From positions 1 to 64,000 of IMG/VR virus record IMGVR_UViG_3300009149_000011: a DNA stretch of 64,000 nt; one strand, written 5' to 3'. The translations under genes were made by a program, and so were the position numbers. This document shows, one piece after another, positions 40,020-48,559 of the stretch (within the stretch, counting starts at the first letter, position 1; every line of letters starts with the position of its first letter). This stretch comes from a virus. Below the pieces are notes generated by a model. That model saw nothing but the letters and a program-made list of their open reading frames with translations. It had not been told where the DNA came from and ran no database searches.

Positions 40020-40585
40020 TTACACTTTAATGATTCCAGCATGTATCTCTCTATGACAATTAGAACACACTAAAATACATTTATCAAGTTCTTTTTTTAC
40101 TTTATCCCAAGAGTAACAATAACCTCTATGGCTTAAGGAAAAATCTTTTTCATTAGGATCAATGTGGTGAAACTCTAAAGCTCCGATATACTTGTCATAT
40201 CCACAACACTGACATTTTTCACCTTTATAATCCACGGCCATATCTTTAACTTTTCTCCTTCTTTTTTGTACAGCTTCGATTCCCCTCTTTCTTTTTTCTT
40301 CCAGAGAATAGGTTTTATTTTTTTCAGCTGAATATAATTTGTAACAGTACTCCTGCTAAATCCAAATTTTTCAGCCACTTTATTACTTGACCCACATTCA
40401 TCATAATACCTTTGCATATCAGAAATTGTATTTTCATCTATTCTTAAATCAGGAGCTCCAATACCAGCTTTTCTGCAATGATGAGAGACAGTGGATTTAG
40501 AACACCCTAATTCTTCGCTTATCTCTTTGTAAATCTTACCTTGTTTTCTTAGATCAATAATCTTACCTTTTAGAACACTTGTCAT
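40020..40585 (-). pseudogene. HTH-HNH homing endonuclease broken by a frameshift
   Basis: The 5' frame (from ATG 40585) encodes two HTH units (YKEISEELGCSKSTVSHHCR; KVAEKFGFSRSTVT). The 3' frame holds KRKRGIEAVQKRRRKVKDMA then the HNH core CQCCGYDKYIGALEFHHIDP and LVCSNCHREIHAG. The two join only if a one-base shift near 40340-40360 (just before an A7 run) is restored. Inactivated copy beside tRNA-Asn. Confidence 0.75.
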
Positions 40586-40640
40586 ATAAATTAATTTTTA
40601 TTGTTAATCTAAAAAGACGAAGGTCTAAAGTAAATAGTTT

Positions 40641-40716
40641 TGAGAATCATCTGAGACTCGAACTCAGATCTCTAAGTTTAACAAACTTGCATTTAAGCTA
40701 TTAAACTAAAAGTCCT
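40641..40716 (-). other. tRNA-Asn-like remnant
   Basis: T arm CTGAG-TTCGAGT-CTCAG is perfect and an anticodon-like loop TTGTTAA (GTT) on stem AAGT/ACTT is present, but the acceptor strands scarcely pair and the D arm is AT-only. Probably decayed. Confidence 0.4.
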
Positions 40717-40722
40717 TTTTTG

Positions 40723-40896
40723 CTGTAGGAGAAGGATTCGAACCTTCAAGGTGCAGTTACCGATTAGACATTTTGCTTACTCTAAGTATTTTAATGCTTA
40801 GTGGTCAATCCATTATCTAACGTTTATCCCGTGATCACCGCCTTCGAGACAGGAAGGTGCGTTTGCCCAGACCGAAGTCCGTTTCGCCACCCTACA
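40723..40896 (-). ncRNA. oversized tRNA-like RNA (about 174 nt)
   Basis: Acceptor TGTAGGG/TCCTACA pairs fully. The 5' part is Leu/Ser-like (TGGCGAAAC...ACGC) with an extra GGAC-TTCG-GTCT hairpin in the D loop, then CCTTC/GAAGG with loop CTGTCTC. About 90 nt follow before the T arm GAAGG-TTCGAAT-CCTTC. An intron or a tRNA-like RNA with a giant variable region are both possible. Confidence 0.5.
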
Positions 40897-40949
40897 ATTT
40901 GTTATTACCAACATGTCAAAGAACTGGAAGTAAACTTTTTTACTTCTCG

Positions 40950-41023
40950 TCGGAGCAGTAGGATTCGAACCTACGACCTCACCCCTCCAAAGGGCGTAAA
41001 CAACCTGACCGTTATCTACTCCG
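40950..41023 (-). tRNA. tRNA-Pro (anticodon TGG)
   Basis: Acceptor CGGAGTA/TGCTCCG, anticodon loop TTTGGAG (TGG) on stem CGCCC/GGGTG, normal variable loop, T arm GTAGG-TTCGAAT-CCTAC, A73. Confidence 0.88.
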
Positions 41024-41037
41024 TTTTATTTAAACAC

Positions 41038-41071
41038 AAAAAAACCCAAGCCTTTCGGACTTGGGTTTCTT
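41038..41071 (-). terminator. intrinsic terminator upstream of cluster 2
   Basis: AACCCAAG and CTTGGGTT form an 8-bp stem over a CCTTTCGGA loop, with T-rich tails on both strands. It would stop readthrough from the 41096 gene into the tRNA cluster. Confidence 0.85.
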
Positions 41072-41095
41072 TATATCTTTGGATTATATTCTGTT

Positions 41096-41209
41096 TTACC
41101 AGCTTATAATATCAAATATAACATCTCCAAGTCCTCGATTACGATCATAATCGGGATTGCCCGCGTTACACGGATAATTATTGGCGATATTTATATTTGC
41201 TCTTTTCAT
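41096..41209 (-). CDS. possible small protein, 37 aa
   Basis: MKRANINIANNYPCNAGNPD continues to LGDVIFDIISW and TAA. Lies between a promoter (41262-41292) and a terminator (41038-41071), the layout of a complete single-gene transcription unit; that context supports it despite its size. Confidence 0.45.
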   Translation of the reverse strand: MKRANINIANNYPCNAGNPDYDRNRGLGDVIFDIISW

Positions 41210-41261
41210 TTTCTTATTATTAAATAGTTAAGGTTTTTGTTTTTCCTAATTAACTATACGA

Positions 41262-41292
41262 CAAACTTAGAGTTTTTGTTTCAATTTGTCAA
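41262..41292 (-). promoter_or_regulatory. Bacteroidota-type promoter
   Basis: Minus strand TTG (41292-41290), exactly 20 nt, TAAGTTTG (41269-41262). The downstream TAAGTTTGTCGTATA is shared with the 1791 promoter. The AT-rich stretch 41293-41480 behind it has no gene I can support. Confidence 0.7.
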
Positions 41293-41488
41293 GTATTATT
41301 ATGAAAAACTTTAAAAAAACTTTCATAATCTCTTATTATTGGCTAAAAACGCTATTTATTAGCGCATCATTATTACAGCCACTTCATTCATAATAATCAT
41401 AAACTTTATTCTTCTCTGCTTAATCTTGTGCTTCATCCTTATACACCTCATGTATATTGTAACATTTTTCATAACTCTTATAAAATAA

Positions 41489-41521
41489 GAAAAGGGGTTA
41501 GTAGCGAACTTTCCCCTTTTC
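41489..41521 (-). terminator. intrinsic terminator
   Basis: AAAAGGGG and CCCCTTTT form an 8-bp stem with a 15-17 nt loop, 43 nt beyond the stop of the 41564 gene. Confidence 0.75.
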
Positions 41522-41563
41522 AATGACCGAAGTCATAACGGTCCTAATCCGTATGTTTTAACC

Positions 41564-42388
41564 TTAACTAGTAGGAAAGGTTGTTATAGTTTCATTATTT
41601 TTATCTATCACTAAAACTGGCATCTTATCGATCCCTAATTCTATAGCAGCATACGCTCTATGTCTACCATCGTGATCTACTACTTTATTATTATTCAAAT
41701 ATAATGTAGGAGGATCTATTTTCACACCTTTTTCCATCATATTTTTCAAGTCCTCTATATTATCTTTAGAATCTTCATCCTCAACATTCAATGCGGGGGA
41801 CAGTTTTAAAAACTTTTCTGGAGACATCATAAAAATCTTACCACCTCTTGCTTCATAGTCAGAGTCTCCATATTCTGGAGGCAAAGCAACTGGATATTGT
41901 GCAGAATTCTCTTTAACAGATAGTATTGGGTTAGATGTTTGAAAACCCTTTTTCCTCATCACCGTCTTGCTTACAAGGTCCATTTCTTGATTCTTCTCAT
42001 CCCATTCTAAAGCGAATGGAATATTAATGTCTGTAGATAAGCTTTTTATAACAGCTTGAAAGCTTGCTCCAGATTTATTGATGTCATCCTTATATTTAGA
42101 ATACACTTCCTTGAAGATAGCTCTTAGCTCGTCAATAGTGATATCCTTCTTGTTTCTAGGATCATTTACTCTATCTAAAAAATGTTTAGTAAACTCAATA
42201 TCAATTCCAGCTCCAGCAAAAAGAGCATCCAATTCTCTTTCTAAAGAATTTAGATGCTCACTTGTTATATAAGAATTGTAGGCGGGATCATCATGGGCAA
42301 TTTTTTTACCCATATCAACAGACCCTATCCTTGGTCGCTTTTCTAAAAAAAGTTTAACCTCTTCCTTAATTATGTCTATTAGTTTCAT
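41564..42388 (-). CDS. phage-type protein with ParB-like carboxyl domain, 274 aa
   Basis: Amino helix MKLIDIIKEEVKLFLEKR (shared IIxEEIxxFL motif), then FTKHFLDRVNDPRNKKDITI, a domain seen in phage structural-region proteins. At the end PPTLYLNNNKVVDHDGRHRA and IELGIDKMPVLVI form a ParB/Srx-like fold with DGRHR as the nucleotide-binding loop. Many phage ParB-like domains are NTP-dependent or nuclease-like; activity here is unproven. ATGA overlap with 42385. Confidence 0.65.
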   Translation of the reverse strand: MKLIDIIKEEVKLFLEKRPRIGSVDMGKKIAHDDPAYNSYITSEHLNSLERELDALFAGAGIDIEFTKHFLDRVNDPRNKKDITIDELRAIFKEVYSKYKDDINKSGASFQAVIKSLSTDINIPFALEWDEKNQEMDLVSKTVMRKKGFQTSNPILSVKENSAQYPVALPPEYGDSDYEARGGKIFMMSPEKFLKLSPALNVEDEDSKDNIEDLKNMMEKGVKIDPPTLYLNNNKVVDHDGRHRAYAAIELGIDKMPVLVIDKNNETITTFPTS

Positions 42389-42807
42389 ATCTTACCTAAA
42401 TATTTTTTTATTAAAACATTTTCTGGATTTGCTAAAAATTGTTCTGGAGTTTTTTTCCCAAACAACTCAAAGCTTTTTTTATACTTAGGATTAGTTAATA
42501 TGACTTCATATAAATGATTTGGCATATTTACACCCTCATCTTTGAAAATTCTTAACCACTCTTTAGGTGAATTTGATGCATATATATAATCTCCACTCCC
42601 GCCTCTTTCAGCGTTTTTTAGATCAGAATTTTGTTCATCCATGCTCTTTCCCAATTCTAAATCGGGAGCTGTTGACAAATGATAACTGTCAATAACTCCC
42701 TGATATAAAAATGTTCCTGGATAAATCTCTTTTAACTTGCTTTCAAAATCTTTATCAGATTCTAAGAACAGTTTAATTTCCTCTTGTATAATTTTTAAAA
42801 CATCCAC
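42385..42807 (-). CDS. hypothetical protein with IIQEEIKLFL motif, 140 aa
   Basis: MDVLKIIQEEIKLFLESDKD, then GTFLYQGVIDSYHLSTAPDL, GGSGDYIYASNSPKEW and a Lys-rich end. The YIYAS.SP pattern is reminiscent of ADP-ribosyltransferase-like phage proteins but the catalytic residues are not identifiable. Coupled to both neighbours. Confidence 0.5.
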   Translation of the reverse strand: MDVLKIIQEEIKLFLESDKDFESKLKEIYPGTFLYQGVIDSYHLSTAPDLELGKSMDEQNSDLKNAERGGSGDYIYASNSPKEWLRIFKDEGVNMPNHLYEVILTNPKYKKSFELFGKKTPEQFLANPENVLIKKYLGKI

Positions 42808-43872
42808 TTATGAATGCCAGTTTCTTTTAAGATCTGAAATGATTTCCTCTTTCTCTTCAGCAGATAGTCCATACCAATCGTCCCCAGCATATTCTAAACC
42901 TTCAGCTTCCCAGTCTACACCGTTCAATCCAGAAGTCTTAGCCCAAGCAATAGGATCTACCTCTTCGTCATTTTCTGATATGTTATTACTTTTTTCTTTA
43001 GTAATTTTATCTAAAACTTCAAACGCCTTACCTTTGTCACTGAAAGTTCCATGAGAATACTGTTCATAATATCCAGAGCCAGCCGATAACTCAAATATTT
43101 TATAGCTCCCGTCTTTTTCTCTAATTACATATCTGTGACCATCTGCGTCTGTAGCTTTTTTTATAACATCTTTAGGATATTCATCATTTTCAAAAATGTG
43201 CTCACCTTCAAAACTTTCTTTTAGCAAACCTGTTAGCTTCATCATTCTCTTATTAGAAGATTCATTCATGAAGTCTAAATCTTTAAAAAATAAAGATGAC
43301 TTAGGTCTATTTGCTATTTTTACATCAGATCTTTGTTTTAAAAGGCTTTGTAAAATTTCTTGTTCTTCCTCATCAAGAGAGATCATAGAGTCTCCTAAAG
43401 TAGGAATTTCTCCTTCATTTAGAGAAAAGGCTCCCATTGATTTTTTAGCCGCAGCCTTTTTAGCTAATATATTTTTAAGCTTTTGCAATTCTTCTTCATC
43501 AGACGGCAATCTAAGATTAGCTCTTTCTAGATCTCCAGATAAACTTTCTTCTTCTTCATCAGAAATATCATCCATAGGTTCTCCAAAATAATCTTCTATA
43601 TCTTGCGCTGCTGCAGACTTAGCTGTTGTTTTAAAATCAACGGCATCAAAGTCTTGATATTCATGAGGAACTTCGTCTTCATCAATATGCTGTATAGCTT
43701 CATCAATTTTTTGAACCTCTTTAGTTTTTTGAGCGATAGCTTCTTCAAGAAGCGCCTCTTTTACTAATTTCTTAAGTTCGCTTTTAGTTATTTTAAAATT
43801 TTGATCCTTCTCAAACGCTTCGTTTAGAGCTTTTTCGACCATTTTGCTTATTGGGGATTCTTCGTAGTTCAT
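42808..43872 (-). CDS. acidic phage-type protein, 354 aa
   Basis: Helical, strongly acidic amino half (FKITKSELKKLVKEALLEEA; long Asp/Glu runs), later a small beta domain (DADGHRYVIREKDGSYKIFE) and a terminal YGLSAEEKEEIISDLKRNW helix. Composition resembles prohead core or scaffold proteins of large myoviruses, unproven. Adjacent to two IIxEEI proteins. Confidence 0.5.
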   Translation of the reverse strand: MNYEESPISKMVEKALNEAFEKDQNFKITKSELKKLVKEALLEEAIAQKTKEVQKIDEAIQHIDEDEVPHEYQDFDAVDFKTTAKSAAAQDIEDYFGEPMDDISDEEEESLSGDLERANLRLPSDEEELQKLKNILAKKAAAKKSMGAFSLNEGEIPTLGDSMISLDEEEQEILQSLLKQRSDVKIANRPKSSLFFKDLDFMNESSNKRMMKLTGLLKESFEGEHIFENDEYPKDVIKKATDADGHRYVIREKDGSYKIFELSAGSGYYEQYSHGTFSDKGKAFEVLDKITKEKSNNISENDEEVDPIAWAKTSGLNGVDWEAEGLEYAGDDWYGLSAEEKEEIISDLKRNWHS

Positions 43873-43908
43873 CGAGTTAATATTTTATATAAATATATAG
43901 TAAAATAT

Positions 43909-44550
43909 CTATTTACACCATATCATACCCCAGTCGTTATTTTTCTTATCTAATGATTTTATAGACTCATATATAGAGTCGTAATCTTCTGTATATGATT
44001 CAGGTCTATTGAAGTAATCCTCCCGCCCCTTGTTACAAATATATACACCAAATTCTTTATACCCTAACTCGCTCAAGTGATCTAATATTTTCTTTACAAA
44101 ATAAACCCCTTCTTTATGCCACTCAAAACAAAGTTCAGGAGACTTTGTTTTTAACGATGAAATAGCTTCCCACTCATGCTCTTCAACGTCAACCTTTATA
44201 ATGTCTGGAACCCCATACTCTTCCACTAATGATTGGATAGTAACTGTGTCTACCTCAATTTCTTCTTCCCACTCTCCTATGTTAGAAAAAACTCCATTTA
44301 TAGAAAATCTTCCCATTTGCTGCCACGTTTTATTCACGGTTGACATTTCATGTTGAGAATAAACATATAGGGTTATCTTTTCACCATCAGTGTTAGACAC
44401 CGCTTTATTAATAACAGTTTGATTTGGTATATTATTTTTAAGCTCTTCTATAATTGCAGGGTTTGCCTCAACAGCAATTACATCATAACCTCTTTTAATA
44501 GCTGCTTTGGCATAATTACCAACATTTGCTCCGATATCTAAAAACTTCAT
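43909..44550 (-). CDS. FkbM-family SAM methyltransferase, 213 aa
   Basis: MKFLDIGANVGNYAKAAIKR is the SAM-binding motif I (DIGANVG); VIAVEANP is motif II; IIKVDVEEHEWEAISSL is the FkbM DVEGxE-type motif. FkbM enzymes O-methylate sugars or polyketides. With the two glycosyltransferases here it may decorate a glycan on virion or host surface. Confidence 0.88.
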   Translation of the reverse strand: MKFLDIGANVGNYAKAAIKRGYDVIAVEANPAIIEELKNNIPNQTVINKAVSNTDGEKITLYVYSQHEMSTVNKTWQQMGRFSINGVFSNIGEWEEEIEVDTVTIQSLVEEYGVPDIIKVDVEEHEWEAISSLKTKSPELCFEWHKEGVYFVKKILDHLSELGYKEFGVYICNKGREDYFNRPESYTEDYDSIYESIKSLDKKNNDWGMIWCK

Positions 44551-44597
44551 AGGTAATTATAAACAAATTAATGCATACAATCAATATAGTTCAATGT

Positions 44598-45050
44598 TTA
44601 ATCGTCATGATTATGGTTTCTTGCCATTTCGATAGCAAGATCCCTAATCTCTTTAGATAATTCCCTATAATCATCTTGAGATGTTTTTCTCAGTTCTTTA
44701 TCTTGCTCATTAGCCCTATCTTCTACTCTTCTTATTTGATGCAACCTGCTTTCAACTTCACCTTTCAGAGCTTCCCTCATCTCTTTGTCGTTGTCATCGC
44801 TTTTATCCTCAATTCTCTTCTGCTCTTTTTTAAGCTTCTCTATTTCATTGTTAGCCAGGCTTCTGAAAGAGGTTAATTGACCATCGAATTCCTTTACTCT
44901 TTCTTTATCGTTTGAATAGTTATTTTCAATAAGTTTTTGATGATCTTTTTGATCGTTTTCTAAAAGTGAAATTCTAGTCTGTAATTTTACATATACACCA
45001 ACCAAAGCCCCCAAAAGACTGATTAAAGAAATGATAGTTGAAATGTCCAT
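44598..45050 (-). CDS. membrane-anchored coiled-coil protein, 150 aa
   Basis: One amino-terminal transmembrane helix (MDISTIISLISLLGALVGVY) and a long, charged coiled coil to the end (His-Asp-rich terminus). Shape is like phage spanin-type or DUF2730 holin-associated proteins. Not assigned. Confidence 0.55.
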   Translation of the reverse strand: MDISTIISLISLLGALVGVYVKLQTRISLLENDQKDHQKLIENNYSNDKERVKEFDGQLTSFRSLANNEIEKLKKEQKRIEDKSDDNDKEMREALKGEVESRLHQIRRVEDRANEQDKELRKTSQDDYRELSKEIRDLAIEMARNHNHDD

Positions 45051-45106
45051 AATTATTGTAATTTTTATAATAAATATGGATACTTTGATGCCCTTCTGCT
45101 AGAGCT

Positions 45107-46060
45107 TTAATTTATAATTACTTTCTTGGTGAGTGAGTTTTTACCGTCAGAATAAATTACTAGATACATCCCTGGATTAACGCCATTAACATCTATCACA
45201 CTTGAGTTATAATACTCACCGACTACACATCCAGATATGCTATATATAATTACATTAAAGTTACCCTGATCCGTTTCTATGTATATATAGTCATCTACTA
45301 ATGTAGGGTATATTTCAATTACGTATTCCCCATCACCTTTTTGAACTGCTACAACACGACTATAATCATGTTGACCATCGTAATCCACTTGCTTTACTCT
45401 ATAGTATGCTATTTCACTACTATGGTCAGGATCTACAAATTCATAATTAATTAGGCTTAAGCTATTGCCAGCGCCTTCAACTTGACCTATATTGTGAAAA
45501 TTGATTACATCATAAGATTTTTGAATGTCGTAATAATCATTGTTATTTTCTAAAGCTGTAGCCCAACTAACAACAATTCCATCTTGTCTAGGTTTAGCAT
45601 TTATAAATATAAACTCTACAGGTAAAGCTGTACATGTTACATACTGCTCTGGTATACCTGGACCTTTTATATGATATGTAATTTCCGTGCATCCTATAGA
45701 AGAAGGCGTGGATGTACCGCAATCGCTAACTGGCCTCCAAGAATTAGATGTATTTACTGTTCCAGAACCCCCTCCATTTGGTAACCCAAAGAAAATTGAT
45801 CCTTGATCGCACTCTATTGTGCCATCCAATGTGTACATAGACCCAGAGCTAGGTGTTCCCCCTACAAATGTTATATCATAAGATATGACAACTTTAAATA
45901 CATATCCGCTACCACAAGTAGCTGGTTTAACCAAAGAAACAGCTTCTCCTTCAATATGAACCGTGTACCCCTCTGATGAAACAACATCATAAGAACACTG
46001 CGCAAAACCTGAAACCAAAGCGCGCAACAATAGTGCGGCTACTAATAAAATATTTCTCAT
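45107..46060 (-). CDS. secreted protein with type IX secretion sorting domain, 317 aa
   Basis: Signal peptide MRNILLVAALLLRALVSGFA, then a beta-rich region with paired cysteines, a fibronectin-like module (VVSWATALENNNDYYDIQKS, IAYYRVKQVDYDGQHDYSRV) and a terminal VEIYPTLVDDYIYIE...GMYLVIYSDGK.LTKKVIIN domain. The latter is the T9SS type A sorting domain, exported across the outer membrane and attached to the cell surface in Bacteroidota. Host-acquired or used to change the infected cell surface. Confidence 0.85.
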   Translation of the reverse strand: MRNILLVAALLLRALVSGFAQCSYDVVSSEGYTVHIEGEAVSLVKPATCGSGYVFKVVISYDITFVGGTPSSGSMYTLDGTIECDQGSIFFGLPNGGGSGTVNTSNSWRPVSDCGTSTPSSIGCTEITYHIKGPGIPEQYVTCTALPVEFIFINAKPRQDGIVVSWATALENNNDYYDIQKSYDVINFHNIGQVEGAGNSLSLINYEFVDPDHSSEIAYYRVKQVDYDGQHDYSRVVAVQKGDGEYVIEIYPTLVDDYIYIETDQGNFNVIIYSISGCVVGEYYNSSVIDVNGVNPGMYLVIYSDGKNSLTKKVIIN

Positions 46061-46081
46061 GATTATAAATAGATTCTTAAT

Positions 46082-46504
46082 TTATGATATATTATCCATT
46101 AACTCCTTTACTAGACTACATTTAACATACTCTTCAGATACTATGTATACGGATAGCATTTCTTTTAAATATTTTTTTCTAGAATTATAGTCTGGCTCTA
46201 TTTTCTCAAAATGATCTAAATTTTCAAAAGGTATTAACTTAACGTCTAATATATCTCTATAAATTTTAGATATAGCTTGACCCTCTTCTTTAATTTTATG
46301 AAGAATATTGCTGTTTTCCAATAAAGATTTCTTTTGAAATATTAAAAAATTACTATCTATATCGTTTAACCCTCTCACATCTAAAGACTTAAGGGTATTT
46401 AGGTTTTTTAAAATTTCATCCTTAACTCTTATTATCTCCCTATCTTTAAGATCCAAGTAATCTCTTGTCACTTGTTTGATGATAATGAAATTAAAATCAC
46501 TCAC
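46082..46504 (-). CDS. hypothetical helical protein, 140 aa
   Basis: MSDFNFIIIKQVTRDYLDLK with long helices (KDEILKNLNTLKSLDVRGLN, KSLLENSNILHKIKEEGQAI). Not recognised. Confidence 0.5.
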   Translation of the reverse strand: MSDFNFIIIKQVTRDYLDLKDREIIRVKDEILKNLNTLKSLDVRGLNDIDSNFLIFQKKSLLENSNILHKIKEEGQAISKIYRDILDVKLIPFENLDHFEKIEPDYNSRKKYLKEMLSVYIVSEEYVKCSLVKELMDNIS

Positions 46505-46642
46505 TTATTTTTTAATAAAGGATTTTCTAACATCTTTCCCCACTCCAAGCCTGCCTCTTTTTCTAGCTACACTTTTAGGTTCGTACTTTCTAAGTCGCTT
46601 AACTTCAGCTTTTAGAATTTCAATTTTTTGTTCTTTTGTCAT
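46505..46642 (-). CDS. small basic protein, 45 aa
   Basis: MTKEQKIEILKAEVKRLRKY, then KSVARKRGRLGVGKDVRKSF. Lys/Arg-rich with a helical start; probably nucleic-acid binding. Its stop codon abuts the start of 46082-46504. Confidence 0.5.
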   Translation of the reverse strand: MTKEQKIEILKAEVKRLRKYEPKSVARKRGRLGVGKDVRKSFIKK

Positions 46643-46694
46643 ATCAATTGCTATTTTATACAATTTATAAAAAATAAGCGTATTTCCATAGTTA

Positions 46695-46736
46695 AATAAA
46701 AAAAAACAATAGCTATAAATTATAGCTATTGTTTTT
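46695..46736 (-). terminator. intrinsic terminator
   Basis: AACAATAGCTATAA and its complement form a 14-bp stem with flanking A and T runs, directly after the stop of 46741-47592. Confidence 0.85.
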
Positions 46737-46740
46737 GTGT

Positions 46741-47592
46741 TTAAGCAGTTGCGTGATCTGGAGATAAAACTGTAATCTTATCAAGGGGAGCGTCAACATC
46801 AACCCTGATTTGTTTAACTGGATAATCATCTACAGCATAAACATTCCAAACTTTAATGATCAGCGCTAGTTTATAAGCTCTTGTCATACTTAAACTATTA
46901 GCCTTAGAAGTTTGCAATTTCTTATAAGCATAGAAAGTAGAACTTCCGCTATCAGCTTTAACTCCACAAATCATTTTCACAAAATTAATATGTCTACTAT
47001 CAATAGAATAAGTTTGACCTGATGTTATATAGAGTATTAAAGCTATATCTTTTACAGATAACAATTTAATAGGCTGCGCTTGATAAGTGCTCATAGCAAT
47101 TTTAATCACCTTGTAAAGCTCAGTTTTAAATTTAGTAGCATAATCAAGACCCATGCTATTTGAAATATAATTAATAGAACTGTTTCTGATACTTCCGCTT
47201 TTAGAAGATTTCAACCCTTGTCTATAAGCTAAAATAGACTTAATAGATCCAGCTAAGTGATTAGCATTTGTAAACTCATTCAACTGCAACACGTCAGCAA
47301 AACTACGGTTAGTGCCCGTATCAATTGTATCCATAACATCAGGATTAATATCCGTTATTAATGGAACATTGTAGCTAAACCCTGCCGCTATTACTGCATG
47401 TAATCTATGTTGACCATCTTTAACAAAACCATTGACATCAACTATGATTGGCTCACCGTTTTCTTTCCATTCACCCTTTTTCATTTGAGCTACATATACA
47501 TTTACAATAGGCTTCAGTCTCCTGTTACCTATATTCATTTTAAGTAGCTCTTCCGCTTTCTGAGGCGTTAAATTAATAATTTCTGCTTTCAT
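46741..47592 (-). CDS. ParB/Srx-like phage protein, 283 aa
   Basis: NRRLKPIVNVYVAQMKKGEW and VKDGQHRLHAVIAAGFSYNV (DGQHR loop) then DTIDTGTNRSFADVLQLNEF: the layout of a large family of phage ParB-like proteins with a helical tail. Often next to replication or structural genes; biochemical role undefined. Own terminator. Confidence 0.75.
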   Translation of the reverse strand: MKAEIINLTPQKAEELLKMNIGNRRLKPIVNVYVAQMKKGEWKENGEPIIVDVNGFVKDGQHRLHAVIAAGFSYNVPLITDINPDVMDTIDTGTNRSFADVLQLNEFTNANHLAGSIKSILAYRQGLKSSKSGSIRNSSINYISNSMGLDYATKFKTELYKVIKIAMSTYQAQPIKLLSVKDIALILYITSGQTYSIDSRHINFVKMICGVKADSGSSTFYAYKKLQTSKANSLSMTRAYKLALIIKVWNVYAVDDYPVKQIRVDVDAPLDKITVLSPDHATA

Positions 47593-47597
47593 TTTTA

Positions 47598-48062
47598 CTA
47601 TTTTAATTTAGACATATATTTTCTTAAAATTTTCCAATCTACTTTAGGATCGAAACCCGCCTTATCTTCCAACAAAACATTCATATAAGGTTTTCCAGTA
47701 AAATTTCCATACTTATTGTCTTTAACATCTGGGTTTTCATTAACAAATTTAAAGTTAATCCCCTTACTTTTGAAATATTTTAAATATTCATCCGTTTGAT
47801 GTTGGTGAGAACATGTGTATAGATTTATAATCATATCACTTCTCTCGGACATCATACGCAAAGTTTCCTCAGCGTCTTCATAAAATTCTTTTGGAACCTG
47901 GACTTCATAGTTAGGTTTAACTATTGTTCCATGAATATCGCAGAACACAAAGAATTCTGGCCATCCTTTTTTACCCATCTCTTCGTAAGCTGTTACAAAA
48001 GCGTCTTTAGCTGAACTAATTCCAAAAGTTATTTTAATAAAATTGATTAGCTTCCTTTTCAT
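47598..48062 (-). CDS. HAD-like protein with altered motif I, 154 aa
   Basis: FFVFCDIHGTIV is HAD motif I (DxDGT) with His in place of the second Asp. NLYTCSHQHQTDEYLKYF fits motif II (hhh(S/T)), and LLEDKAGFDP fits motif IV (ED). The second Asp is the usual acid/base, so phosphatase activity may be weakened or changed. ATGA overlap with the cupin-like gene. Confidence 0.6.
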   Translation of the reverse strand: MKRKLINFIKITFGISSAKDAFVTAYEEMGKKGWPEFFVFCDIHGTIVKPNYEVQVPKEFYEDAEETLRMMSERSDMIINLYTCSHQHQTDEYLKYFKSKGINFKFVNENPDVKDNKYGNFTGKPYMNVLLEDKAGFDPKVDWKILRKYMSKLK

Positions 48063-48559
48063 AAATCTTCTCTATTTGTTATTTCTCCTTTTCCTTTCAT
48101 TTTGGAGAAAGTCTTTTGACTTACCCACTTCTTTAAATCGTGAAGATAAAATCCCCACACACCTTTTCTTTTTCCAGTAATAACTAATGTTACTGTTGTT
48201 GAGTGCAGTTCATGAAGATTGTGAAAATCCCACTTATTCATAAAAGCTAAATTTAGAAAACCTCTTTTTCTCAAAACAGGTTCTCCGACATTTAATTCAT
48301 TTTTATCAAGCCTAGGATCATATGTGTATCCTAAATTCTTTCTTTTTTGTTCAGTATAACCTCCCCATAGTATGAGCGATAAAAAAGGCCAAGGGTGATC
48401 ATGGCAATATTTATCCTTAGAACCTTTATAAATTATATGGATGTATATATTAAACCATGGAATTCCAAATGGTAACATTCTCCATCTCTGAAAATGTAGC
48501 GTTCCCTTTTTTTGTCCCTCTCGTTTACTTGCTCTTATTTCCCGTACTAAAAACTTCAT
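48059..48559 (-). CDS. cupin-like protein, 166 aa
   Basis: KYCHDHPWPFLSLILWGGYT supplies an HDH(P)W cupin motif; WDFHNLHELHSTTVTLVITG the second His cluster. Predicted small beta-barrel metal-binding protein; family members are uncharacterised. Overlaps the XRE regulator gene by 35 nt. Confidence 0.6.
   Translation of the reverse strand: MKFLVREIRASKREGQKKGTLHFQRWRMLPFGIPWFNIYIHIIYKGSKDKYCHDHPWPFLSLILWGGYTEQKRKNLGYTYDPRLDKNELNVGEPVLRKRGFLNLAFMNKWDFHNLHELHSTTVTLVITGKRKGVWGFYLHDLKKWVSQKTFSKMKGKGEITNREDL

Noticed and set aside
41293-41488. AT-rich stretch without genes between 41293 and 41488
   Set aside because: I looked for an origin, iterons or a small gene and saw only scattered short A/T runs; no feature is claimed.
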